Assembly: GCA_964020085.1 (NCBI GenBank)
Contig: OZ026604.1
Location: 27,480,318-27,544,317 of the forward strand
Length of the DNA stretch: 64,000 nt
Direction of reading: 5' to 3'
Source: Micromussa lordhowensis
Lineage: Eukaryota; Cnidaria; Anthozoa; Scleractinia; Lobophylliidae
The notes beneath the pieces were generated by a model that was not told the origin of the DNA, did not search any database, and saw only the letters and a list, made by a program, of their open reading frames with translations. This document shows, piece by piece, positions 1 through 11,000 of the stretch. Each line of letters starts with the position of its first letter. Position 1 is the stretch's first letter. The translations under genes and the position numbers were made by a program.

Positions 1-940
1 TTCTGGTGACAACAGAGTAAGCTATCTTTTCGTGCATTTGTTCGTGGGTGTTGCGTGAAAGCCATGAATGAAAAAAGCATGAAGCCGTTTGCCTCGTCAC
101 CTACATGTATATCGACCAATGCTGTCACAGGTTAAAAAAAGCGAGCAACTGGTAAAAGGAAACACGCCGGGACCTGGACGCTAATTGGGCGCGGATATTT
201 CGTGGCAAGTATAAAGTCTTCGTTATTTAAGAAAATGTGTGTCGATTCTGGACCGTGCAAATCAACACGAAATGTGTCTGTTTCGTCCGGATGCGAAATG
301 ACGAGCATTTGTTGTAAAACTTGGATCATCATTTTGTTTCCGCTTAGAAAATAGCTTGCTAGTAGTCTCTTGTGAAAAAAGGAAGGAACGGGAAGAAGAG
401 CCTTGCCGCAAAATGTGGCAATGCGTTCTACCCGGGCTAAAATATACTTTGTTTCAAATAAGAATGTAGGCGCTTTCGTCCAAAACTGCGGTTGGGCGGA
501 GAAGACCGTGTGTCTCTCGTAATTCTTCCATCCATCGACCTCATTCTATCCCTGATATAGTCCTTTTCAAATTCACGAGGAATATTATGGACGAAACAAA
601 CGATCTTTTAGCCTTAGCTGGGCCAAGGGCGTCCCCAGGTCTTGGTCACTAATAGCCCACGTTCAATTACATTGCGGAGCGGATTTTCAAGCTGGGGGAG
701 GGGGGGGCGCTAATGCGAACGCGTTAGCGTGAGCCAACTAGGGAGGTCTGGGGGCATGCTTCCCCGGGAAAATTTGAAATTAAAGTCTTCTGAAATGGCT
801 AGAAATGGATCTAAAACTGCCAAAAGTGAAGTTAATTTTTAATTCTTATAAAACAACGAGTAACAAACTGGCCTTCACGTTTGTCCAAGTTTAAATGAAT
901 AGACTAACTTCTAAGCTAAACCCAACAGACGCAACGGAAG
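1..940. other. intergenic, no gene seen
   Basis: No convincing exon, RNA gene or element end is visible here. The open frame at 132-332 on the minus strand is short and has no recognisable motif. The last bases (941-945, AGTGT) are the left target-site duplication of the retrotransposon that follows. Confidence 0.5.
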
Positions 941-945
941 AGTGT

Positions 946-1136
946 TGAAGTAGACTCTGTGTTTTGGTTAACAGAAGATCAAACTTTTATTGTGCGGTTC
1001 GGGCACTACTTTTGACAATCTGCTGACGCAATCAACATGTGCTATTGTGCAATAGCGCGACACTACAATTAAGCTTACATAGAGGATAATCTACATGTAA
1101 ACACGTAGCCAATGAATAAAATGAACTGCTACGTCA
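946..1136 (-). repeat. 3' LTR of the gypsy element
   Basis: 191 bp, TGAAGTAG...CTACGTCA on the plus strand, so the ends form short inverted repeats. It matches the copy at 6019-6209 base for base as read. A minus-strand AATAAA (TTTATT at 986-991) is a plausible polyadenylation signal. Confidence 0.95.
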
Positions 1137-1150
1137 TCCCCCTTGTTGAG
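1137..1150 (-). other. polypurine tract (plus-strand primer)
   Basis: Immediately inside the 3' LTR the minus strand reads AACAAGGGGGA, a purine run of the kind used to prime plus-strand DNA synthesis in LTR elements. Its position fits that role. Confidence 0.75.
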
Positions 1151-1343
1151 AACAAAACAAACAAAGTTTCTACCAAAAAAAATGTCATTTCCTAATCAAA
1201 TTTAAGACTGGGGATGGTGAATCTAAACTGTAACAAAATAAAAAAAAAACAAAAAAAATAGGTTTGTGATCTAAGGATACATATGAAGAACAATTTTTTT
1301 TTGTCCTTTGTAAGTCACTTTCATTAATGTCACACATAAGGTG

Positions 1344-1595
1344 TCATTCAAATCCGTATCTCACTGGTGCTTTGATAACACGCCTTGGTCGGGATGTTTT
1401 GGTACTTTCTGATTGATTCTCAGCTTTCTGCTTCATGGGGGTCTCTGCCTTTGGCTTTGGCGGGCTAGTATCTTTGGTGTTTGGCATTTCAACTGGGACT
1501 GATGCACTTTCTTCTCTTCCTTTGGAATCACCTTTCACAGTGGGTTTAGTGGCGGAATTACCAGGAATTGGCTTGATGTGGACTCGATCTCTGGA
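1344..1595 (-). pseudogene. C-terminal tail of pol beyond the second stop
   Basis: This stretch is open in exactly the same frame as the pol reading frame upstream and is separated from it by one TAA at 1596-1598. It is rich in Lys, Pro, Ser and Glu and ends with the basic segment SRPRRVIKAPVRYGFE, which resembles the basic tails that follow integrase in gypsy elements. The continuity of frame suggests the TAA is a recent mutation within a once longer Pol, but a natural stop followed by chance open frame cannot be excluded. Confidence 0.6.
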
Positions 1596-3689
1596 TTATT
1601 GTGTTCCGGTTTTGTCGTCCTCCACGGTGTATGACCGTTGACCGTCCACGGTGACGACTGTCCCACTTGACCATCGGGCCTTCTTCTCCTGAGGTTTCTT
1701 CATGAACATGACTGTTTGCTGTTGCTCCAGTCTTGGTGGTTCACCTCTGTTTTCACTTTCATTCGTTCTTTCAGCGTGCTTCACACTCCTATGGCCTGCA
1801 TTGATGCTGTTCGTGCTGTCGAACAGGCTGAGAGGTATTGAGGGTAGGTCTGATTTGACCTTCCTGTGAAACATCAGCTCATAGGGTGAAGGAGTATTGG
1901 CGTCTAGCGGTGTGTCACGGATGTTCACTAGTATGTCTTCCATAGTTGTTTCTTCTTCTTTGGACTTCTCAAGTAACCTCTTGAGCCTCCCAATGGCGTT
2001 TTCACAGCGCCCGTTCTTCCACTGTGAGTGGGGGGTTGCTGGCTTCTGAATGATGTTGAATTTCAGACAGAGTTCCTGGAAGTCGGTGGAAGTGTATTGT
2101 GAGCCTCGATCACTCACTACCTCCATGGGGTAACCAAACTGGTTGCAGACACTCTGAAAATGTTGGATAACTGTATCTGCTTCTTGGTTTTTTATCTGCT
2201 GCACCCATGGGTATCCGGTGTGGTAGTCGACGATGCAACTGTACCATCGACCAGCATGGTGGAAAATATCACAACCTAGTATCTGCATGGCGTTGGTTGT
2301 GATCACAGGGATGACTGCTGCTTGTTTCTGTCTAGGTTGGTGCTCCAGACAGGATGGGCAGGTGAGGATTAACCTCCTGATCTGTTCAGTCATGCCGGGC
2401 CAGAACCACTTGTCTCTGGCTCTTTGGATTGATTTGTCTATTCCCTGATGGACTCGGTGCAACCTCTGGAGCAGACAATCTCTCATCTTCTGCGGCACCA
2501 CAATTCTCTGGCTCTTCACAATAATTCCATCGATGACTGCAATGTCATGTCTGTAATCCCAGTAAGCTACGGCCAACTCAGGCACCTGATTGCGGTGTTC
2601 TGGCCATCCTTGCTGGCATAGGCTCTCTAGCTCCTGGAAGACTGGGTCTTTCTTTTGAGCTGATCGGATCTTCTGGATGTCCGATTCATTCGCTGCGGTG
2701 ACCTCAAATATTCCAATCTGATTGGTCTCTGGGAATATTGGTCCTTGATTGGGAGCTGGTGGCGGCACGCACCTTGAGAGGCAGTCAGATATGTGCATCT
2801 CGACGCCCTTCTTGTATTCAATCGTGAAGTCGAAGCCTTGGCATCGCAGCAGTAGTCGTTGCAGCCGGGTGGTTGCGGCTCTGATGTCTTTCTTGATGAT
2901 CTGTTGGAGTGGACTGTGGTCACTGACTATCTTGAATCTTCGTCCATAAACGTACTGTCGGTAGTGATTGACTGCCCAGGCTACAGCAAGCATCTCGCGT
3001 TCCAGGTTACTGTATCTACTTTCTGCATCAATCAAGCTCCTTGATGAGAAATTGACTGGCTTGCCGTCCTGGAGTAGACATGCACCCAGCCCCTTTTGGC
3101 TGGCGTCACACTCGATGACGATTTCTTTCTTTGGGTCAAAGTACTGCAATGTCATGTTATCTTTGAGCTCGGCCTTCAGTGATTCAAATATCTTGGTGTG
3201 TGTCTCCTCCCAGACGAATTCTGCATTCTTCTTTACTAGAGCCCGAAGGTCCTGTGTCTTGGCAGCCAGATTGGGTACAAACTTTCCCAGGTAGTTGAAC
3301 ATTCCTAGCAGTGACTGTAGCTCCTGCTTGTTCCTTGGAACTGCCAACCGCTTTATCCCTTGGATCTTCTTCGCGTCTGGTTTTAATCCCTCTTTTGTTA
3401 GGGTGTGGCCGAAGAAGTTTATCTGGTCCAAGAGGATCCTTGCTTTCTTCGGGTTGAGCCTGAAGCCTGAGTCTCGGCATCGTTGGATAACTCTGTTTAC
3501 TGCAACGTCGTGTTCCTCTCTTGTCCTTGCAGCAACTAGAATATCATCTGCAATGCAGTAGACGTCGGGGATGTCGCCAAACGTTTCGTCGACAGCGCGT
3601 TGAAACACGTCTTGGCTACTCACAAGTCCAAATGGAAGCCTTTTGTACGCATATCGTCCAAATGGTGTGTTGAAGGTGAGTAAGTGCAC
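1596..3689 (-). pseudogene. pol: gypsy pol, second part: RT, RNase H, integrase
   Basis: Continues the pol frame after the TGA at 3714-3716; the nominal first codon is GTG, so this is a stop-to-stop fragment and not a true start. Numbering from 3689: the RT active site is the ADD at 47-49 (the usual YxDD has Ala before the two Asp). RNase H has Asp195, Glu230 and Asp257. Integrase has a His2-Cys2 zinc site (H411, H414, C444, C447) and a DDE triad at D474, D527 and E563. These enzymes copy the RNA genome, remove the RNA strand and insert the cDNA. No frameshift occurs across the 697 codons, so decay is limited to the stops. Confidence 0.92.
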
Positions 3690-3713
3690 GCTGTCTGGAT
3701 GAACTTCAATGTT

Positions 3714-5144
3714 TCAATAGCCAGATGATTGGTCAAGGGTGGAGAAATACTTGCATCCATGTAATTTCTGTAGGACGTCTTCCATTGTTGGTGCAAAGTG
3801 ATGTGGCCTCCTCACTGCTTGGTTGAGTGGCTTTGGATTTAGGCATATTCGTATATCTCCATTGGGTTTAGGTGTGCACAGTACATTGCTTACCCACGGT
3901 GTTGCTTCTTGTTGCTTCTTGATGACATCAATTTCAACCATCCAGTCTAAGTTCTTTTTCAGAGGCTCCTGCATTGGTGGAGGCACACTGAATCTGGGAC
4001 TGACCACTGGAGGGACTTTGTCATCTATCTCAATCTGGTATTGGTAGCCTTTTAGCTTTCCAATGCCTTCGAACACCTCATGGGCATCTCTGACGACTTG
4101 GGCTGTATTCTTGATTTCGATGGGTTTCTTCACCTTGAGAGAGTACTTGGGTGTGTCTCCTGCACTTTCTTTTTCTTGTTCCTCAGTACTATCTCTGACC
4201 TCACTCACATCATAAGGACCATGACAGTCTTTGCAGTCCTTCTCCTCACACATAATCTTGATGATGTTCATTGCACGGGTGAATTTTAGTGAGAACAAGT
4301 TGCTGCCATAATCGGATACGAAGAATTCGACACGTCGGCCAACGACATCATTGTGTCGAACACAGTCAAGGCGGAATTTTCCGTGATTCTTGAAACGCTT
4401 TCCTCCATAGCCTGTGAGCTTAACATGACTGTTGTGCAGGATTCTATCTGTGTCATCGCCAAAGATTTCTCGGAATGTCATGTAATTCATCAAGTTCACC
4501 TGAGCTCCAGTGTCGACCTTGCCCTTGAGCTTCTTTGTACTCCCATTCGGCAATTCAAGTTCAACAGTGGCATACAATACATCTGGTGATTGGTCTTCAT
4601 CTAAATAGACTTTGGTGACATGCTTGGGCAGTTTCATGGCAAAATGAGTCTTGGTACACTTGGTTTCTTCAGCCTTTGCTTCCACAGAGTCGACTTGTAC
4701 TGTGACCTCATCAGTGTCATACTCTGAAAAGTCTGCTTCGCTACTTTCTGAGTCTGCAGTTGCTTCGTGAAACTTCTTCTTGGGTCCGGATTTTGGTTGC
4801 TCTTTGCTAGGTTTCTTGCTGTGAGAATCGGCGTTCTTTTTGCTACGGCACTGCTCAGCAAAGTGGCCTTTTCTTTTGCATTTGCTGCACTCTTTCCCAT
4901 AGGCAGGGCATTGTTTGGGGCCATGTTTGCGTCCACACCTTGTGCAGTTGTACTGACTCTTGGTACGTCCATCACTGGAATCCTTGGGCTTTTTTCTGGG
5001 GGGTTTCTTCTGTCCTTTGAGCTCCTCTGCACTTTTAGTTTCTCCCGGATTGTGGTCCCTTCTGATTTTTTTCCACTTCGCGTATGTGAGTCTGAGCTTG
5101 TTCCTCAGCTCTGGCAGTGTCGAGAACACGGTTCGCGTCTGCAT
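3714..5144 (-). pseudogene. pol: gypsy nucleocapsid, protease and start of RT, ends in a TGA
   Basis: Numbering from 5144: two CCHC zinc knuckles (C67-C70-H74-C79 and C86-C89-H94-C99) that would bind RNA; an aspartic protease active site DTGA at 211-214; then the RT fingers and the first catalytic region FSTLDQSSGY at 467-476, where the frame is cut by an in-frame TGA. The reading frame resumes directly after the stop without a shift. The frame overlaps gag by 110 bp and lies +1 relative to it. The knuckles sit in this frame and not in the gag frame, which is unusual and may mean either programmed frameshifting or an indel. Confidence 0.9.
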
Positions 5145-5685
5145 CTTTGGGTAAAGCGTAGACTTTCTCTATGATTTTCGCGTTTGTCAAGCCGTATTTG
5201 AGGGTTTCTGCTTCGAGGGATTTTGCCATTTCGGGATCATACTCGCATTGGTGAAGTACATCACGTATCCGTCCATAGAAAACATCCACTGATTCTCCTT
5301 TCTCTTGTCTCATGAACTTCAGGGTCATTCTCGCAGCATTCCACGAGCCATGAAATCCTTCCTTCTTGGAACACAGGTTGTCAAAGAAGGTCCAAAGGGG
5401 TTCGAGTTTTTCCTTGTCTCCTGGTGCAAATGGATGTTGCTCATGTTTGACGCATGCCTCTGGTCCCATCCACATTAGTACTTTGTTTACTTTCACACTG
5501 TCCTCGAGCCCTTCGTAGCAATCTAACACTTTTTTAGCCAAAGTTTTGAAGCACAAATATTCATGGTGTAGTTTTTTGGCATTGAAATCTAACCTTTTGG
5601 GCATTTCAACTCCATGTAGTCTTGCTCTAGCGGCTTGTTCAATGGTTGCTTGTCGTGTTCTCCTTTCCTCGGCTGTTTCAGGCAT
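5035..5685 (-). CDS. gag: gypsy gag (capsid part)
   Basis: 216 codons starting at an ATG about 330 bp inside the 5' LTR. The protein is hydrophilic, with a retrotransposon-gag-like body (residues about 60-150, including a QEKGESVDVFYGRIRD stretch typical of this region). It would form the particle shell. It ends shortly after a region overlapping the next frame and lacks its own zinc knuckles, which lie in the +1 frame downstream. Confidence 0.85.
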   Translation of the reverse strand: MPETAEERRTRQATIEQAARARLHGVEMPKRLDFNAKKLHHEYLCFKTLAKKVLDCYEGLEDSVKVNKVLMWMGPEACVKHEQHPFAPGDKEKLEPLWTFFDNLCSKKEGFHGSWNAARMTLKFMRQEKGESVDVFYGRIRDVLHQCEYDPEMAKSLEAETLKYGLTNAKIIEKVYALPKDADANRVLDTARAEEQAQTHIREVEKNQKGPQSGRN

Positions 5686-6000
5686 AGTGACGTTTGAAAA
5701 TTAGCTACAGCGATCGATCGATCGAAGTCTCACTTGTTCTCGTGTACTTTACTGTCAGAATTCTTCCTTATTCGTCCTCACTGGGCTGGATTTCCGTTTG
5801 GAAGAATCGTATTAATAATCTTGACTTGCTGTTCTGTGCTGGGATGGCTTCGGTGAAGAGAATTCAGATTATGGCACTTTCCAAAATCCAAGATGGCGGC
5901 CAATGTTTACTGTTTCGCTCACCGTGTCCCTTGAATTTTTGTTCTGGAGTATCCTCGAAGGCTCCAACTTATTCTTCTGTCTTTCTTGATCCTCCTGTGA

Positions 6001-6018
6001 ATCACGTCGGGGTCACCA
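6001..6018 (-). other. primer binding site, tRNA-Trp type
   Basis: Directly inside the 5' LTR the plus strand reads ATCACGTCGGGGTCACCA. From memory this is the 3' end of animal tRNA-Trp including its CCA, so the minus-strand RNA would pair with it over 18 bases. Confidence 0.85.
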
Positions 6019-6209
6019 TGAAGTAGACTCTGTGTTTTGGTTAACAGAAGATCAAACTTTTATTGTGCGGTTCGGGCACTACTTTTGACAATCTGCTGAC
6101 GCAATCAACATGTGCTATTGTGCAATAGCGCGACACTACAATTAAGCTTACATAGAGGATAATCTACATGTAAACACGTAGCCAATGAATAAAATGAACT
6201 GCTACGTCA
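6019..6209 (-). repeat. 5' LTR of the gypsy element
   Basis: 191 bp, identical as read to the 946-1136 copy. It would carry the element's promoter. The target duplication AGTGT follows at 6210-6214. Confidence 0.95.
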
Positions 6210-6214
6210 AGTGT

Positions 6215-7907
6215 CACATTTTAAAGGCGCATTCTTTGAAGGTGCCAAAGTTGCTTTTTCGATTTTCATTGAGAGCTGCAAACTCATTGGCAACATCTAT
6301 AAGACAAAGTTTGTCTGTTCTCTGTTTGTGGGTATTAAGTATTACCAGATTGCCAAATCTTGTTTGTGTCCTCGTCAAGCGTAACCAGGTTTTCAGTCTC
6401 CGAGCAGAAGAAAAGGATCTCTCGCCTGCTGGACTGGTTTACAAAGGGTTATGATACGATTTCAGTTATCATACACTTTTCGGCTTCAGAAAGCTGCTTG
6501 ATCTTGGCTAAAATGTCATCTAAACAATTAAATTCTCCGTCCTTCATCAAAAGTATGGAGGGGGGGACGGGGGTGGCTAAAGCTCCCCCAGCCCCACCCC
6601 CTGCGCGATCCCTTAAAATTCTAATAAGGCATCGAGGCTTTCTGCCAAACTTGGTTTTGTTTGATTTAGTTACTTGTCTTATTTGGTCTTTTTTTGTATC
6701 AAGTCTTTCGTGGAAATAACCAAAAATAATAATCTTAGACACTTAGAAGCATCAGAGTTATGTTGGAAATTTAATATATTTACAACATGGCCGCTGTGGA
6801 TAAAGAATTAGGGAGTTTTAGCAAATCACGACGTCAGCAAACAAAAGGTTTAATGAGCAGAACAATGGTTCTGCACGTGCATTTTGATTCTTTGTACATT
6901 TCTTTGCCGTCCTCTGCATCACAACAACGTGAAATGACCAAGTTCTACGTATTTTGGAGTACGAGAACCGCAATGGTTAATTTTTCGTGTCTTTCCAGTT
7001 TGGAATTGAACGCTGTCATTACATATTTAGCCTGAGCAGGATTTTAGACCGATAGGCGAACTGAACAGATCTACACAGTTGCGACATTCGAGGGTAAAAG
7101 ATAATTACTTTTTTCACAAGCAGGTGTTCAGAAAACACTAGAATCATGGCATACAGCAAAAACTTTCGACGCGGATAATAACTCTAAGCCGTTGCCTAGG
7201 CAATACTCCATTTTATTGTAATTAGTCCCTTTTTTACATTATTTTCACTCCTTTTTCACACCTATTTTTGTATTACACTTTTACAAGAATTTTTCGCATC
7301 CCTTTTCGTATATATTCCGTCCACGCGCTTACATTTTTTTCATTCGTTAAAGGCTACAGACTGATAGCCGAAAGCTTATGTTTGTTTTTAACCGTTTTTA
7401 ACCAGAGAACGCTTTTACATTTTAATTAATCGTTTTAATTTGAACCGTAGCAGTATGCGTTTCCATCAACGAAAACAACTTACTGCGCACAGGACACAAG
7501 TGTACGATAATTGAAAAGGAAGTTTCGAACAACACTTTAATTTCAATTTGGGAAGAGAACCTCGGGATTAATAAATAATTAAAAGAAAGAATTGCAAACG
7601 TAGGCTGATTTTCAATTCGTCCTCTAGCTATAAATTAAGCAGGCTGGTAATTAAACTTCACGCTTGCGCTTGTTAAGTCCTGTGAATAAACTTTGTGAAT
7701 AGCGTCAAAATTGAGTACATATAAATCTTCAAACTTTATGAGTGATTCTCAAATGTTAAATTTTCTCGATTAAACGCTCGGGACGTTGATTCAAAACTCA
7801 ACCTTGTAGGCCAAGCCTCAGCTGAGTTCGAAGGCTGGATAACGCTAACAACCGAAAACATTGTCATCCAGTGGATAAATGTTAACAAAACAAACCACGC
7901 TATCCAT

Positions 7908-7940
<33 letters not shown>

Positions 7941-8036
7941 TACCTTTCGAACAACTCGGCCCTGGCGTTTAAAATAGGGTATATTGACAGCAAACAGGCG
8001 TGCCCATACAAAACGCACCAAGGGATCAGCGATCTT
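6215..8036. other. intergenic downstream of the lactone-oxidase gene
   Basis: I see no exon here. The open frames at 6360-6742 lack family motifs and overlap each other on both strands. At about 7862-7942 there are three copies of a word like TATCCATTGGATA/TTATCCGGTGGATA, a short self-complementary repeat. Confidence 0.5.
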
Positions 8037-11000
8037 CTATTTTGAGGGCTCAATCGAAATAACGTCCTCCTCTGTAAGCCCGTCATTCTCAATCCCAATG
8101 CGTGAATTGTGAGTATTCAACCTCACAAGATCTGCCAGACACGTATCAAAGCCCATGTGATACGTGAACTCGTTACAGAAGATTCCCGTCGCGTTAAAAA
8201 GTTTGAAGACTTTCTTCCACTGCTCGAGGTCTGGGTACAGCTGGACAACTCTGCCTGTGTTCAGGTGGTGATTTTTGCCCCAATGAGGTCTGGCCTTGAA
8301 TTTCTCATACAATCTGTCCTCGATGGTCTTGTGGTATTCCTCAATACCAAATGCGCCGGGTAGAAATGGAACCTAATAACAAAGAAGTTTATTTTATTTT
8401 AGCGGTTGTGGAATAAGCCATTTTCGTATTCTCGATATTGGAATGGCACTCGGTAGCTTGCAGCTGAGGCTAATGCGGGGAGTCTTTTCAAATACAAATC
8501 AGGATGACATTTATCTCTTTTTAATGATATTCCCCTGCATGAGCGTCCACTGCAGACTAGTTCAAGTCCAATCCCGAGAATGCAAAAACGGTTTACTAGT
8601 ATTTTCCTTTCTCTAGCTCTTATCGGTACGTGTAGGCTTTACATGTAAGGCGAGTGATATGAAGTTGGTCTAGTCAGATTTAAAAAGGAGCATGTCGACT
8701 GGTTCTTGCTAAAAGAGGTAAACTGTATATCATAAAACAGGCATTATCTCACAAATCGATAGCGTGACAGCAAAATATATATGCTAAGTGGAGTGGAGCT
8801 GGCTAGTTGATGAGAACTCGAAAGAACCAAGTCCCGGGATCGGATCACCAAAACGGAACGCCAAAACACCGCAGGACAAGGTACAATCTGCATGCAGTGA
8901 TCTTACATTTTTGTGGCTGACTGATCTTGGTATTTTCTTTGTTTCCTTTAAACTAGTTCTCGACTGGGCAAGCACAATCGCCGGGGGATTCTAGATACAT
9001 CTATTTCAGTAACAATTAGATTATGAGCTCAAGACTTCTAACGGGCTGCGCTCTCGTCAACTAATCCACACAGAAATCGAGTATGGACCTCTTCACAGAC
9101 ACAAGCTTAGTAGAAATGGCCGCCAGTTTGTTAACAAAAACACACTGCTTTGCTACTCACTACAAATCTGCAACAGAATAGACAGTGAGTAGCGTAGCCA
9201 ATCAGAGAACGGCATTCGTCATAGAACGCTAGTAGATTTATACTAACAAAACGTAGACTAGGGCGAGTAGTTCCTCTTTCGCTTATTCCGTCGGGCGTGA
9301 CGCCAAAGAAAACTATAGCAAGAACAAAATGGCCGCGAGAAATCCTATGGGTGAGAATAGCGGCTCTCGCCGCCATTTTTCTCTTGGGTCATTTTTTTTA
9401 CCGCATCGCTCACGACGGAATAAGCGAAAGAGGCTTCGAAAGAGGGCTTCTCGTAGTTTATTAAAAGCTGGTTAATTCCTTCCATTTTCCATTTTTTTAT
9501 TTCCATTTTTTTATTTTCCATTAACCACAAGAAGGATAAAAATAAATAAATAACGCAATACACTAGAAATTTAAGAGAACTTAAAGACGGCAACTTAACA
9601 ATTTTGAAGGTGGTAATGGTAAGGAAGCCTATATAGAAGCCAGGGGCTTATGAACTTCACCTCAACGTAACAAGCATGTTCGTTGTTTCCACCCTCGGGA
9701 CATTTGCCGTTAGCTGGACTAAGGTACAAGTCATCTGTCTTTACTATTCGTACGTAGGTTGGCAACAACGAATACTGGGAAAACTTCTTGGCGTAATGAT
9801 TGGCTAAGTCGATGACGTCACCTAGGGCTTCGTCTAATTGGGCCAGCGGTAAACAGAATTCTGCTGTGCGTACGCTGCAAGGGAGAAAAATAGAAGATAC
9901 GAGACTTTGAAAGGATACTCCATGGATTGGGCAAAGTGTTATCCATTAACCCAGTGGAAATACACAGAATGAGAATTAAGAAAAATTCAAAAAAGAGTTA
10001 TTGAACAACTGTATGATTTTCTGTTGCAATTGATTTCGAAAGCGTCTTGCTGACGATACGAACTGTTTCGTCTGGTTAAAACCTAAAATGTTCAGTGTTT
10101 ATGTGCTTGAAAATGTGATTCAACCCATGTCGCAAACAGAAATTGAACTATGTCTTGGTGTGTGGTTGAACAAAAAAGTTTGCAATGTATTTCGATTGTT
10201 TTAAGGCCATTGCATGTTCCCTTGAAGAGCATTGTTTTTCCTTTTGTTTTTCAGTGTCTTTTGTGAACCTAGCGTCTTGATCTTGTGAGACATCCTAAGA
10301 TACATACATTACTTGGGAAAAATTTCGGACGTTGAAATTTAATTAATTAATTTTCGGACACTTTTTATCTCATTTCGGACACTTTGTTAAAACATAGCTT
10401 AAGTAAATTTATAGCTACAAAACACCAATTAGACTGAAACAACATCAAAAGTTGATAGTTTTACTGCACCCTGAAGATATTAAGAATACACATATGTCAA
10501 ACAGTATCTCAACCAGTTTTCGCTCCATTGTGCCCGGCATAAAGGAAACTAAGATCTTTAGAGCTACATGTAAGTTAATTTTCGGACACACAAACGTTTT
10601 TGCAAGTAATGTAAGAAAGGCGCTCATGAACTAAGTTTAAAGCTACTGTAGACCCCGAGGGTAGACCCCGATGTCAATCACCACACTTGATACTCACTGC
10701 ATGTTTCCCTTGGTGAACTGTAACACATTGTACCACCTTTGCACATACGGGTGTTCGTGAGAGAACTGGGCCACACCAAAGTTTGTTATATCCGGGATTC
10801 TGGTTGGGCAACACGAGGCGCATGTCTGGAGACACGACGCTACGCAATCTGTCTGCAAGCAAAACACTTCTGCGCATCCTCTGCCACCTTTGCAGCACCA
10901 CCAAGAACAGCAGGCGCAGCACGTCGATTTGCGAGTGGTTTTCTTTCCCTTTAAGTACGCTGCATATAAATACCTGTTAACAAGCAATGAGTTTGGTTTA

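Larger units (their letters stand above)
946..6209 (-). mobile_element. Ty3/gypsy LTR retrotransposon, complete structure
   Basis: The element is 5264 bp and is read on the minus strand. It is bounded by two 191-bp LTRs that begin TG and end CA and that I read as identical, and it is flanked by the 5-bp target duplication AGTGT (941-945 and 6210-6214). Order on the minus strand: 5' LTR, primer binding site, gag, zinc knuckles, protease, reverse transcriptase, RNase H, integrase, C-terminal tail, polypurine tract, 3' LTR. Protease-RT-RNase H-integrase is the Ty3/gypsy order. Identical LTRs mean a recent insertion, yet the pol frame has two in-frame stops (3714-3716 and 1596-1598), so this copy cannot make an intact Pol without readthrough. 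Confidence 0.95.

Noticed and set aside
10674..10922. Alternative reading frame over exon 4 of the lactone oxidase
   Set aside because: It gives no family similarity, whereas the chosen frame yields the ITNFGVAQF...WYNVLQFTKGN block and fits splice phases on both sides.
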